Part shown: piece after piece, positions 26,225 to 35,308 of the stretch
Position numbering within the stretch: position 1 is the first letter of the stretch
How the letters are laid out: every line of letters begins with the position of its first letter
Assembly: GCF_001931685.1 (NCBI RefSeq)
Contig: NZ_MOOY01000011.1
Span: 1-64,000 of the forward strand
DNA from: Pararhizobium arenae
GTDB lineage: Bacteria; Pseudomonadota; Alphaproteobacteria; Rhizobiales; Rhizobiaceae
Direction: 5' to 3'
DNA: 64,000 nt
The notes under the pieces: model-generated
Database searches by the model: none
What the model was told of the DNA's origin: nothing
The model's input: only the letters and a program-made list of their open reading frames with translations
Made by a program: the position numbers and the translations under genes

Positions 26225-27130
26225 TCAACCACGCCGGCGTGACGGTGGCAGATTTTCGAGAACGCGTAACGCGGCGTGACCATAAGGCGCATATCGGCCG
26301 TCCGCTGCTTCCAATAGTCCCTTCCAGCTCCTCTCGTCAGCAACACCGGCCAACAGATGGACAACATGCGCCGCCGGGTCAGTGTTGCACGGCCCCCGAA
26401 ACTGGCGAACGACGTCTCCATCGAGTTCCAGCGTTGCCAAGGGCCTGCCATCGGGATCACGCACCGAGAGAAGGCAATAGTCATTGTCCGCGAGCCTGCT
26501 ATCGTAGGAACCGAAACCGATGCAGTGATGCATACGGCTACCTTCACGCTGCAGCGCTTTCGGGGTTAGGAGGTGGACCAGCGTGTGGCCGACGCCGAGA
26601 TCACAGACGAAGCCTTCGTCTTCAGATCCAAGAGGGGCGGCGGCCGCGGATTTGCGATGGCGAAGGCCCTTGTCGGCTTCGCGAACGAGCTCGAAGATTG
26701 TCTGGCACTTAACGAGCTTCCTGGGCCGCCCGCTCTCGTCGAGATTATAGAGCCACCGCTCATCCCGCCGTCTTGCAACGATGAGCCAGTCGATCACATG
26801 CCAGACATGCACGCCAAAGAAGTCGAGATACAAGGCCGCCCGGCGTTGCCATTTCCGCTGAACGACGTCCTCGGTTCTCCCACCTTGAGATGGAACTCCG
26901 TCGATTTGCCACCACATAGGGTCCTCTGAATCGGAGAACGGATCGAACAGGATTTCGGGGTCGATGGCGTCCTGCCTGATCCACCATTGCAGGAAAACGC
27001 GGACAGGACCGAGTGCAAGAAGAGTACGGATCGGCAGAAGTTCGCGATCCGGCATATCGAGTGCGCTCGTATATGCAAGTGCCGCGGCGGCCCATTCAGG
27101 GTGCGTCGCGTCGGCCTTGGCCTTGCTCAT
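26225..27130 (-). CDS. PcfJ-like domain protein
   Basis: A 301-residue protein whose C-terminal half carries the PcfJ signature: GSRMHHCIGFGSYDSRLAD, then YCLLSVRDPDGRPLATLELD and VRQFRGPCN. PcfJ-like proteins are common on conjugative elements and phages, with unknown activity. The start at 27130 (MSKAKADATHPEW) follows AAGG by seven bases and overlaps the preceding gene's stop, giving translational coupling. N-terminal residues 1-120 are Trp-rich and helical. Confidence 0.7.
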   Translation of the reverse strand: MSKAKADATHPEWAAAALAYTSALDMPDRELLPIRTLLALGPVRVFLQWWIRQDAIDPEILFDPFSDSEDPMWWQIDGVPSQGGRTEDVVQRKWQRRAALYLDFFGVHVWHVIDWLIVARRRDERWLYNLDESGRPRKLVKCQTIFELVREADKGLRHRKSAAAAPLGSEDEGFVCDLGVGHTLVHLLTPKALQREGSRMHHCIGFGSYDSRLADNDYCLLSVRDPDGRPLATLELDGDVVRQFRGPCNTDPAAHVVHLLAGVADERSWKGLLEAADGRYAPYGHAALRVLENLPPSRRRG

Positions 27131-27354
27131 CGCAGTACCTTGCGACGGATATCGATGACGGTCGACGCCGCAGCCGGCGACGGACACAGCCGGTCCATGG
27201 AACGAGGAGAAGACCCGTTGGATTTTGCCCGCATCAGGCATTGCTTTCCGCTGATGTTCGGTACCGCGGAATCCTCAATTGCCAAGCCATGCTTCGCAAT
27301 AACGTTCTTTAATCTTCGATACGGTCTCTCAGCCAATGTAACCAGTCTTGTCAT
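27127..27354 (-). CDS. Small protein coupled to the PcfJ-like gene
   Basis: A 75-residue product starting MTRLVTLAERPYRRLKN, after a GA/GC-rich stretch that can act as ribosome-binding site. Its TGA overlaps the ATG of the PcfJ-like gene. Basic N terminus, unknown function; the coupling supports it being real. Confidence 0.5.
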   Translation of the reverse strand: MTRLVTLAERPYRRLKNVIAKHGLAIEDSAVPNISGKQCLMRAKSNGSSPRSMDRLCPSPAAASTVIDIRRKVLR

Positions 27355-27572
27355 ATTCCCGCCGCCCTCTGAGCCGGTGCTGTTGAAGGGATTGTCGAGG
27401 GTGGCAATGCAAGCGACAAGGTAACGCCGTGACCTTACGAATTCTCGATTCCAAATTCTGGGTCCGCGTGTCCAAACAAGGGAGTAATGGGGGGAAAACA
27501 GCCAAAACCGTGCTGAAACACAGCGCAGGCAAGCCCGTAGGACACTGAAACCGACTCTGGATGATGTCCGGG

Positions 27573-27920
27573 TCATCCCTTTTCAGGGACAACGGTCATA
27601 TACTGCCGTCGCTTGAACAGCCGGGCCTGAAGCGCAAGCTTGCACTGATCGCGATCCAGGCCACGCACGGTGACGAGGTGGTCTATGGCCGACGCCAGCA
27701 AGCTGTCGTAGGCGGCAAGGATTGAGGGCGGGATCGGGTTGCCGGCCTTGGCGCTCCTGACGTTGCGGATGGATGCCGCCTGTATCGCGGCCGAAAGCGC
27801 CTCGTCGACGATATTCGGCTGGACCGGTTTGCCGAGCAGTTTCCGCTTCCGTCGGGTGTTGGCCGACAACTCCCGACGCCTCGACGAAGTTTTGTATTTT
27901 CGCTGCATCCCCTGCGCCAT
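27573..27920 (-). CDS. Hypothetical basic protein, 115 aa
   Basis: The start at 27920 (MAQGMQRKYKTSSRRREL) has GGGAG seven bases upstream. The first 40 residues are strongly basic, then a helical part (PPSILAAYDSLLASAIDHLV) and a basic tail. Possibly nucleic-acid binding, inferred from charge only. Confidence 0.5.
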   Translation of the reverse strand: MAQGMQRKYKTSSRRRELSANTRRKRKLLGKPVQPNIVDEALSAAIQAASIRNVRSAKAGNPIPPSILAAYDSLLASAIDHLVTVRGLDRDQCKLALQARLFKRRQYMTVVPEKG

Positions 27921-28021
27921 AAGCATTCTCCCTGTAACGGCGTGATCAGCACCATGTAACGGCGTGACGACGCAAGACACGAGAGGCCGACCGCGGAAGC
28001 GGGTAGGGCGGCGTCGATAAA

Positions 28022-28405
28022 TTATCGATGGGACAGATCTGTCCCATCCGCAATTTGCGCTGATTTAAGAAACTTCGTCCTGATTTTTCTCGATTTTATC
28101 CGCTTTTCGATCGAGGCCGGCACATCGGTATGGGTCGAAAACACGCTCTCGAGAACGCGCAGAACCTCGGCTTTCCCGGCTGCGTCGGTCACAATGATGT
28201 GGATAGCCGCATCGGCAAGCGCCTGGCGGATATGCGCCGCCGTCGGCTCGACGATACCGTTCTGGAGCGCCTCGGCAATCCGCTTGCGGTGGCGCTCGAC
28301 GCCGTTAGCAATGTATTGTCGCCTGAGGTGTTTCGGCAATTCCCGTACTGTTGGCGGCTTCTCATCTATGAGCATTGAAAGCAGTTGGAGATCGAGTGCA
28401 GACAT
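28022..28405 (-). CDS. Hypothetical protein, 127 aa
   Basis: The start at 28405 (MSALDLQLLSMLID) has AAGGGA eight bases upstream. The N-terminal half (PPTVRELPKHLRRQYIANGV) could be a small winged-helix, followed by AEALQNGIVEPTAAHIRQAL. No family named. The gap to the next gene (28412-28792) carries an operator-like motif. Confidence 0.5.
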   Translation of the reverse strand: MSALDLQLLSMLIDEKPPTVRELPKHLRRQYIANGVERHRKRIAEALQNGIVEPTAAHIRQALADAAIHIIVTDAAGKAEVLRVLESVFSTHTDVPASIEKRIKSRKIRTKFLKSAQIADGTDLSHR

Positions 28406-28532
28406 GTCCATTTCCCTTTGTGCGTTTAAGGAAATGGTGCCGGCCGGCGGTGCACGAAACCAGCGTTTTACAGGTAACCCAGAACTGCAAGCTGCGGCCG
28501 CTTACATCAAGCGTCTGCACGCTCCGTATCAT

Positions 28533-28572
28533 ATATGAGACGTAAGCCCGACTTACGTACAAGATATGAGAC
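28533..28572. promoter_or_regulatory. Operator-like repeat cluster
   Basis: ATATGAGAC occurs at 28533-28541 and 28564-28572, 31 bp apart (three helical turns), and between them ACGTAAG (28540-28546) and CTTACGT (28552-28558) form a perfect inverted repeat. It lies upstream of the gene starting at 28405 and is likely a regulator site. Nothing else is seen in 28412-28792. Confidence 0.4.
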
Positions 28573-28792
28573 ATAGCGGGCGCTTCGATGCCCGGACACA
28601 TCGAAGGTGCAGCCTCGGATGCCACCCGTTTCGCGACGTCACTGGCGACGATGACTTCGATGTCTGATCACAGGCTCTTCGCATCTGCCGGACAGAGATC
28701 ACGATTGATGAGGAGGAAAGTCGAGATCGTCAGGCGAGGCTGTGTGGCATCGGTTTTCAGTCCAGATTGGCCCGGATAGGTCCAGGCTCGAT

Positions 28793-30406
28793 TTATGTGC
28801 TTGGCGGGCTTGCCTGCCTGTTTCTGGCGGATCGCTCAGCGTCTCTGGTGGCTGACCTCACCTCCCAGTCAACGGGAGTTGAGTTTCCATGACGAAGGAA
28901 TGCCGGCGCTGGGCGTCGGACGACAGGCTTCAGAGGTTCGATGACCTGCGGAGTGCCAAGGTCACCGGCTGGCCGAGAAGACGCCGCGACGCTGATGGCA
29001 AAGGGAACGGAGGGAGAGGAACCAGAATCCACAATTGACGGCAGTGCCACAGGAGAGGTCGGAGCGGTCGCCGGGGAGGAGCTATTCCATTTGTAGTCCG
29101 TATGTCCGCAAGTCTCTGTTACGACTTCCGTATTTCTGACGTTTGCCTTGACGATCTGCTCCGGGTCCGATGTCTTCCCAACGACCCGTTCGAATGCCTT
29201 CTGCATAACCCGGACGAGCATCGTTCTGTGGCTCTCGGCGACGACGAAGGAGTCGTGGATCGGTAAGACCGGTATGCCGCGCTTGACCGTCATTTCAGTG
29301 AGGACGATTTCGGCTATCCTTGCATCCAGTCCTTGAAGACGAAGGCCAACGCCACTGTGGAAACATTCGGCGACGTCGCGGTGGCGCTCTTTGATCGCGT
29401 CGATCAGCTCTTCAGCGCCCTGACGATCGCCACCCATTTCCCACGCAAGCGCCCCGAGAGCCGACTTGTAGCACGTCGCATTGACCAGGATGTTGAACGC
29501 GGCTTTGCAAAGGTCGCGGAGCTCTTTCGTGCCCTTCCAGCCAGGAATGTCATAGGCGTCGCCGACAAGCTCGATTCCGGCTTCCTGGTAGATGATCCTG
29601 GGGTGAATTTGCGAATAGTCGATCTCAACGGTCCGCTCCCCATCAAGACGCAAGTGTTTCCGGTCCTCGGATTTCACGGCCTGCCACCATCCGCCATAAT
29701 AACGGCCGCCCAGCGTCCACTTGCCATTGAACACCCGGTAAAGGCTTTTGAGCGCCGGATACATCACGTAGTCGCCCTTGCGAAGCGTCACGCCCTCAGC
29801 CACGATGCCCTCGGCGTCCAGCACGATGCCTGTCTCGGCCAGGACCTGATTGACCCTGCGGACCACAGCTCGCATGTCGTGGACGCGACCCGATTCAGCG
29901 TACGGGATAACATCGCCGTCCTCGTCTTTCATGATGATCTCGCAGCGCACCGGCTCCAGGACAGCATCAACCCGCAACTCTGCAAGCAACGGATTGGGCC
30001 GAAACGACGATTGTGTTCCCCGCCGTCCCGGCGGTCGGCGATCGTGATCGACGATGTAGCCGAGCTGCTCCAGGAGGTCGATGGCGGCCGTAACGGTCGC
30101 TAGGGTATAGCCTCGGGGAGAGTATTGTCGGCGGCGCTTGTAGTGGCCGGCAGAACGGGAATACGAGATGCGACGTCCCGAGTACATACGCGCGGACATG
30201 AGGATATCAGCCGCGATCAGGTGCAGTACATCGTCAGCGGCCTTCGTTTTTAGCTTCGGGAGATGAAGCTTCTCCACAAGCTCGGTATCGGCGATCCGCC
30301 ACTGATGATTGAGCGGCCGGTCGCGCGATGGGTCGTGGAGCCAGTGATCGTCGTAACTGTGCATCGCCGATGGCGACAATTCATTTTGTATTTGCGTGAA
30401 CTGCAA
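28793..30406 (-). CDS. Compact protein with family A polymerase palm motifs
   Basis: A 537-residue protein (TTG start; an ATG at 30364 is the alternative). Three motifs in order match family A nucleic-acid polymerases: motif A TVEIDYSQIHPR with Asp263, motif B RDLCKAAFNILVNA (Arg297, Lys301; compare R-x3-K-x3-NFG of Pol I), and motif C VLPIHDSFVVAE with His384-Asp385. Spacing A-B is about 38 and B-C about 84 residues, tighter than Pol I. Residues 40-140 look like a winged-helix region; there is no exonuclease domain. The C-terminal 110 residues are Pro/Ser-rich and probably disordered. It could be a replication, repair or primer-making polymerase of plasmid or phage origin. The polymerase call rests on motifs only. 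Confidence 0.6.
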   Translation of the reverse strand: MQFTQIQNELSPSAMHSYDDHWLHDPSRDRPLNHQWRIADTELVEKLHLPKLKTKAADDVLHLIAADILMSARMYSGRRISYSRSAGHYKRRRQYSPRGYTLATVTAAIDLLEQLGYIVDHDRRPPGRRGTQSSFRPNPLLAELRVDAVLEPVRCEIIMKDEDGDVIPYAESGRVHDMRAVVRRVNQVLAETGIVLDAEGIVAEGVTLRKGDYVMYPALKSLYRVFNGKWTLGGRYYGGWWQAVKSEDRKHLRLDGERTVEIDYSQIHPRIIYQEAGIELVGDAYDIPGWKGTKELRDLCKAAFNILVNATCYKSALGALAWEMGGDRQGAEELIDAIKERHRDVAECFHSGVGLRLQGLDARIAEIVLTEMTVKRGIPVLPIHDSFVVAESHRTMLVRVMQKAFERVVGKTSDPEQIVKANVRNTEVVTETCGHTDYKWNSSSPATAPTSPVALPSIVDSGSSPSVPFAISVAASSRPAGDLGTPQVIEPLKPVVRRPAPAFLRHGNSTPVDWEVRSATRDAERSARNRQASPPST

Positions 30407-30682
30407 CTTAATCGATCCCGTCTACGTGGGATTGAATTACTCTCTCCCGACGAGATAAATCGTGCTGCGATTATAGTATCCCGGCAACGAATATTTTGTT
30501 GACGCGCGATCGCACTTGATTAACCGGATCAGCCGGCCGCCATTGACCCAGCGCGCCGTGCCCGGCATAGGTGCGGGCAGTGAGGAGATACGGACATGAT
30601 CACGACACTGCGAATAGCCCGATAGCCCCACGCCCCCGCACAAGCGGCGGCGAAGCTATCCATGTTATCGCAGGAGCACGTC

Positions 30683-32644
30683 ATGTCACGTTACGACACC
30701 CGGCCCTCGTTCGAGGCCACGATCGCCCGCCTTCATATTATCGAGTTTATTACCAGGCTTGGCGCTGCGGCGACCGGTACGATTGTCATCGCTGTCCCGA
30801 CATCGTCGGAAGCCGAGCTGTGGCTCTCGCCGGCCTTGAACTATTTCCGCAAAATCCGGGACGCCGCCGTCAAGGCGATGGCCGAGCTCGTTTTCGAAGA
30901 CGTCGAGCACATTGGCGACAACCAGCGCCAGCCTTACGACGCGGCCATGCTGACGTCCAACGGCCTGACCTCTGGGTTCAGCGGTGCGAAGTGCATGCTG
31001 AACATCACTGAAATGGGCCATGAGGACCTCAAGCATCCTTCGGTCCGTCTCGCGGATGAACTTGTCTATATGCACCTCGATCCCACGCTCGTCATCAAGG
31101 CAGCCGCGGAACACGGCCGTGCCGTCACAGTGGAAGAGGCTGAGCTTCTCATCGCTATGCCGCACCGCTACCGCCATATGGCACTGACGTCATCGCGCGC
31201 CATCCGTGAAAGCCATACGTTGCACTTTGAAGTTATGGAAAAAGAAGCCGAGCTCAAGGCACAGGAAGGGGCAAAGGAGAGCAAAAAGACGGCCGCACCG
31301 GTGCGCTGCGTTCCTGACGTCCGGCCGCTCGACGAGCTCCACGGCTATGGTGATGCCAAGCTTTGGGGTCTCGAGCTTGCCCGAGACGTCGCGGATTGGG
31401 AGCGGGGCGATATCGGCTGGTCCGACGTTGATAACGGCGTCCTCCTGTCCGGCCCGCCGGGTTGCGGCAAGACGACTTTTGCCGCCGCACTGGCAAAGAC
31501 GCTGAACGCTCACTTTGTCGCGGGTAGTTACTCCGCATGGCTTGGAACCGGCGATGGACATCAGGGCGATCTGCTCAAGGGCATGCGTCAGGCTTTCCGA
31601 GAAGCCCGTGAACACGCGCCGTCCGTCATTCTGGTTGACGAGATCGACAATTTTATCCAGCGGGGTTCGATCGGCGATGGTAAGCACGACGAATGGATGC
31701 GTGGTGTCGTCAACGGCCTCCTAGAATGCCTCGATGGTGCGATCGAACGGCCGGGCGTGATCGTTGTCGGCGCAACCAACGATCCAAGCGGCATCGACGC
31801 GGCGTTGCTCCGTGCCGGCCGGCTGGATCGTCATATCGCCATCCCGCTCCCCGACGCCGAAGCACGATTGGCGATCCTTGCGCAGCACCTGGACGTCGAC
31901 GAAGCCTTCGGCCTCGGCGCTTTCAAGCGACACACAGAAGGGATGTCGGGCGCAGACCTCGAGCGGCTTGCCCGTGACGCACGACGTCATGCCCGCCGAG
32001 ATGGAACGGAACTACGTCACGCGCACATTGCCCGGGCCTTCCCGCGCCGCGAGCCTCGCACGCCCGCCGAAATCCGGCGCATCGCGACGCATGAAGTGGG
32101 CCATGCCATCGTGGCGGCCGCTCTTGGTGGGCGACTTGAACAGGTTGTTGTCCATAAGGATCGCGACCCGTCCTGCGATGGCGAGGTTGCCGGCTTTGCC
32201 GCCATCGAGCCGCGCGATGGTCCTCATGACGCGACGTGGTATCTCGACCGGGTCGCTCACATCCTCGGTGGTCTCGCGGCCGAAACTATTGTGTTCGGCA
32301 GCCATTCGGATGGCGTCGTCATGGACCTGGCGGAAGCGTCTAACATGGTGACCTACACGCTGACATCGCTCGGCATGGGCGACACGCTGCTGTCCGATGG
32401 TCATCGTGATCCCGCCGCATTCGTCAGCGCCCGATCTTACGATCCTGTTCTCCGTCGTCGGGTCGAAGACGTTCTTCAGGAACAGTTGGAGCGAGCGGTG
32501 GACATTCTCCTGGCGCACCGCGAGGCGTTCGATGACCTGGTCGAATTGCTGATCTTGCGCGGCCGCCTCGACGGCGCTGTCGTGGCCGAGACAATCGCGT
32601 CGTGCGCTGGTCGCGCACCGGCGCAGCTGTCGCTCGCTGTGTAG
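30683..32644 (+). CDS. Soluble FtsH-like AAA ATPase with M41 metalloprotease domain
   Basis: About 653 residues. Residues 1-215 are a unique N-terminal region with no membrane helix, then an AAA module: Walker A GPPGCGKTT (about 257-265), Walker B VILVDEID (315-322), arginine-finger region LLRAGRLDR and sensor block MSGADLERLARDARR. A zinc peptidase domain follows with ATHEVGHAIVAAALGG (HExxH) and, further on, GGLAAETIVFGSHSDGVVMD supplying the third metal ligand. FtsH is normally membrane-anchored; the lack of membrane segments suggests a cytosolic plasmid version. The start is the ATG six bases after AGGAG. It is divergent from the polymerase-like gene and followed by a phosphoesterase. Confidence 0.85.
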   Translation: MSRYDTRPSFEATIARLHIIEFITRLGAAATGTIVIAVPTSSEAELWLSPALNYFRKIRDAAVKAMAELVFEDVEHIGDNQRQPYDAAMLTSNGLTSGFSGAKCMLNITEMGHEDLKHPSVRLADELVYMHLDPTLVIKAAAEHGRAVTVEEAELLIAMPHRYRHMALTSSRAIRESHTLHFEVMEKEAELKAQEGAKESKKTAAPVRCVPDVRPLDELHGYGDAKLWGLELARDVADWERGDIGWSDVDNGVLLSGPPGCGKTTFAAALAKTLNAHFVAGSYSAWLGTGDGHQGDLLKGMRQAFREAREHAPSVILVDEIDNFIQRGSIGDGKHDEWMRGVVNGLLECLDGAIERPGVIVVGATNDPSGIDAALLRAGRLDRHIAIPLPDAEARLAILAQHLDVDEAFGLGAFKRHTEGMSGADLERLARDARRHARRDGTELRHAHIARAFPRREPRTPAEIRRIATHEVGHAIVAAALGGRLEQVVVHKDRDPSCDGEVAGFAAIEPRDGPHDATWYLDRVAHILGGLAAETIVFGSHSDGVVMDLAEASNMVTYTLTSLGMGDTLLSDGHRDPAAFVSARSYDPVLRRRVEDVLQEQLERAVDILLAHREAFDDLVELLILRGRLDGAVVAETIASCAGRAPAQLSLAV

Positions 32645-32655
32645 GAGGGAGGCCG

Positions 32656-33207
32656 GTGTTTACGCGCAAATTCTATATCAGTGACACCCACTTTATGCAT
32701 GAGAGGCTTCTCGACATGCAGCCGCGGCATTTCCCTTCGATCGAGGATCACGACGAGCATATGATCGAGCAATGGAACGCGGTCGTCGCGGATACGGATA
32801 TTGTCTATCATCTGGGCGACTGGGGGTTTGCGTTGTCCAGGAACGCGGACCGTGTCCGCGAGATTTTCCATCGCCTACGGGGTCGCAAGTATCTTGTGAT
32901 CGGCAATCACGATGTGCGCAAAGACGGCAACCTACACCCCACGCTGGCGGCTCTTGCCTGGGCCGAACCGCCTTCGCACGCCCTTCGAACAAGAGATGGT
33001 GGACGCGATCTTTATCTCTCTCATTATGCCTGCCGGACATGGCCAAGTCAGCAGTATGGAGCCTTGCACTTCTACGGCCACTCCCACGGAAAGCTTCCCT
33101 CCTGTGGCCGGTCACGGGACGTCGGCGTCGATATGCCTGATGTCGCGTTCACGCCGCGGACATTCGATGAGCTGACAGCTGGCATGGACCTGGGGAGCGC
33201 CGCCTAA
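32656..33207 (+). CDS. Calcineurin-like metallophosphoesterase
   Basis: A 183-residue phosphoesterase with the whole metal-binding set: YISDTHF, HLGDWGF, IGNHDVR, LSHYA and FYGHSHG. The start is GTG (FTRKFYISDTHF follows it) close behind GGAGGG and 11 bases after the AAA-protease stop, so the two are co-transcribed. Single-domain members act on varied phosphodiesters or phosphoproteins; the substrate is unknown. It overlaps the 3' end of the convergent WGR gene by four bases. Confidence 0.85.
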   Translation: MFTRKFYISDTHFMHERLLDMQPRHFPSIEDHDEHMIEQWNAVVADTDIVYHLGDWGFALSRNADRVREIFHRLRGRKYLVIGNHDVRKDGNLHPTLAALAWAEPPSHALRTRDGGRDLYLSHYACRTWPSQQYGALHFYGHSHGKLPSCGRSRDVGVDMPDVAFTPRTFDELTAGMDLGSAA

Positions 33208-33509
33208 TGACCTCTGCTGCCGACCGACTTCAACCCGTCCCGGTTTCCCACGCAATTCTGTGCCATGGCAATCATCGGCGCATACCCGCGAGCGCGCTTG
33301 CGTCTCAGCCATAGCAGGAACTCGACCATCGCATCGCGTTCCGACTTGAAATGCTGTTCACGCGTTCGCCCATACGTTCCGATCCTTCCCCATCGCCGGA
33401 CGACAATAAAACCGTCGAGGAGAGAGGGCTCGATCGCGACCCGATAAAATCTGGCCATGCGTGCGACGGTGTTGACCTTGTAGATGCAAATGTCGAAGCG
33501 CGTGTTCAT
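33204..33509 (-). CDS. WGR domain protein
   Basis: A 101-residue protein that is almost only a WGR domain: FYRVAIEPSLLDGFIVVRRW then GRIGTYGRTREQHFKSE, with the Trp-Gly-Arg signature and the usual helix after it (AMVEFLLWLRRKRARG). WGR domains bind nucleic acid ends in PARPs; stand-alone bacterial versions are frequent on plasmids and phages. The start at 33509 (MNTRFDICIYKV) is chosen over upstream codons by domain boundary. Convergent with the phosphoesterase gene. Confidence 0.75.
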   Translation of the reverse strand: MNTRFDICIYKVNTVARMARFYRVAIEPSLLDGFIVVRRWGRIGTYGRTREQHFKSERDAMVEFLLWLRRKRARGYAPMIAMAQNCVGNRDGLKSVGSRGH

Positions 33510-33770
33510 ACGCGGGATACTGCGTCTGGACGCCCGTCCAGGTCCAACAAGACTTTTGAATCGGTCAGTGTCATCCGATTCATTTCCGTGAAGTGTTGGC
33601 AAAACTATTTTTCGCCGGCCTGAACTTTCTTGTTGCCGGGTCCCGATATACGGGCAACACTTCTTACATGCCCCGGTTTACAGGGGATCATCTGGAGATC
33701 AACCGCCGCGTTGCCAAGCCGACCAGGAGTTCCTGGCCGACCGGAAAACTGTGGCCCTGAAGGACCCCGA

Positions 33771-34829
33771 ATGCCCTATAGCCATCACCTTTACTGCCTG
33801 TCAGCCTTCGAACAGACGTTCGATCTTCAAAACGCGCCAGCCGAACGCACCTATAAAGGCCAGCTAGTGTTTTCCGGCCCGGATGCGGCAATCGAAATCC
33901 GGGGCTCGATGATCCGTGGTTACATCGACGGCGCACCGTCGCATCCAGAAGGCCAGCTGGCGGCGATGATCGACAACTATGACCGGTCGATTTTGCGCGG
34001 CGCGCGAGCCCTGCGGCGCGACAAGGCCGACACTGTCATCCTCTCGGGCAAATGGCACCATATCGAATTCGACGAAGAGCCACGCTTCGAAGCCTACCTC
34101 GTGCACGTCGTTTCGCCAGAAGGCGCCGTTTCGACCCGGCGCTATCGCTCCGAAATATTCGATTGGGATGATCCGGGGCTGAACAACGGCGGCGGTTTTG
34201 GCTACACGCTCAGAGGGCAGCCGGACGAGGACCCCGGTACGCTCAGACATCTTGCAGCACGCAAGCTGGGTGGGGGCAGGCGGTTTCGCTACGGGCCAGG
34301 AGGCCTTCCTGCGCTGGACGGCATTCTGTGGTTTCCCGCCTCAAAGGCTACCCTGCCGATCGTAGCGTCGATGTTCCGCGACGATATCCAGCTCGCTGAG
34401 TTTGAAGGCGAGACCGAGAAGAGTTTTCGACCGGGGCAGGGACCAGTGAGCAGCGACGGCACGATCTTGTCTGCGCTGAAGGCGAGGGAGGCTTTTGTCG
34501 GGCAAGCGATCGGCGAGTTTCGGGGAACAACGGTTGATCGGCGCGCACACCGGCCAGAGGAAATGACGCTGGACGAGATACTGGATTCGACCGATACCCC
34601 CGGCTACTGGAGCCAGTCATGGTACGACGGTTCAGAGCCATATTCGGTGTTTCATCTTCCACATGACGCGCTACTCGATGGGAACCTTGTCCTGAAGCGC
34701 ACCAGCGATGAAGCCGATCCGTATCTCCTCGGCAATACTTATGCGAGCGACTGGAGCGCCGCGGAAAACAACCTGTTTCGTGTGCTCGCCGTCGGGCCTG
34801 CGCCCGATCACTCCAGAGTGCCGCTTTGA
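33771..34829 (+). CDS. Unknown family, paralogue of the gene at 18890
   Basis: A 352-residue protein, start at 33771 (MPYSHHLYCLSAFEQ) after AAGGA. It aligns along its whole length by eye with the 354-residue product of 18890-19954, sharing FSGPDAAIEI, APSHPEGQLA, KWHHIEFDEEPRFE, IFDWDD, DRRAHRPEEMTLDEILD and LGNTYASDW. Function unknown; soluble, no signal peptide. Two members on one replicon in opposite orientation and in different neighbourhoods suggest distinct roles and not a recent duplication. Confidence 0.7.
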   Translation: MPYSHHLYCLSAFEQTFDLQNAPAERTYKGQLVFSGPDAAIEIRGSMIRGYIDGAPSHPEGQLAAMIDNYDRSILRGARALRRDKADTVILSGKWHHIEFDEEPRFEAYLVHVVSPEGAVSTRRYRSEIFDWDDPGLNNGGGFGYTLRGQPDEDPGTLRHLAARKLGGGRRFRYGPGGLPALDGILWFPASKATLPIVASMFRDDIQLAEFEGETEKSFRPGQGPVSSDGTILSALKAREAFVGQAIGEFRGTTVDRRAHRPEEMTLDEILDSTDTPGYWSQSWYDGSEPYSVFHLPHDALLDGNLVLKRTSDEADPYLLGNTYASDWSAAENNLFRVLAVGPAPDHSRVPL

Positions 34830-35005
34830 GCCTAAACCATGTAGCCCGATGACATCATCAACCTGGCAGCGGGAGGCCGGTCGCGGAGACCGCTTTCCTA
34901 GCCTGCCTTTTTTAGGCCGGACAAATTCGGCCGACAATCAACCTTGCGTCGCCGGCTGATCGCTGCCGCATCCTGAAACCCCAGCAAAACGAAGTGAACA
35001 ATCAC

Positions 35006-35308
35006 ATGTCGAACAAAACGCACCTTGTCCGCACCATTTTTCAAAACGTCGCCGCTGATGGGAAAATTTATGACACATCATATGGTTTCCGCATCTACGA
35101 CGACAATTTTTCGACGCACACGAACCTCTACGATACCCTCGAAGAACTGCTGTCTCGCTCGCCAAACGAGCTTGTCGAGACCGCACGCGGGCTTGATTCC
35201 ATCGGCCGTGGTTTCATCGAATACGCGGAGGAGATGAACCACGCGATTATCGTCGATGGCAATAGGCGTGTATATCCGGGGAGAAACCGTGCTCCATCAG
35301 TGCGATAG
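35006..35308 (+). CDS. Hypothetical protein, 100 aa
   Basis: Begins MSNKTHLVRTIFQNV; a GTG four codons upstream (34994) is also possible. It has IYDTSYGFRIYDDNF and EELLSRSPNELVETARGLDS. No family. Same strand as the following small gene. Confidence 0.5.
   Translation: MSNKTHLVRTIFQNVAADGKIYDTSYGFRIYDDNFSTHTNLYDTLEELLSRSPNELVETARGLDSIGRGFIEYAEEMNHAIIVDGNRRVYPGRNRAPSVR

Noticed and set aside
29333-30103. Plus-strand frame of 256 codons opposite the polymerase-like gene
   Set aside because: Antisense shadow. The minus-strand frame holds conserved motifs and this one has no family or ribosome-binding site.
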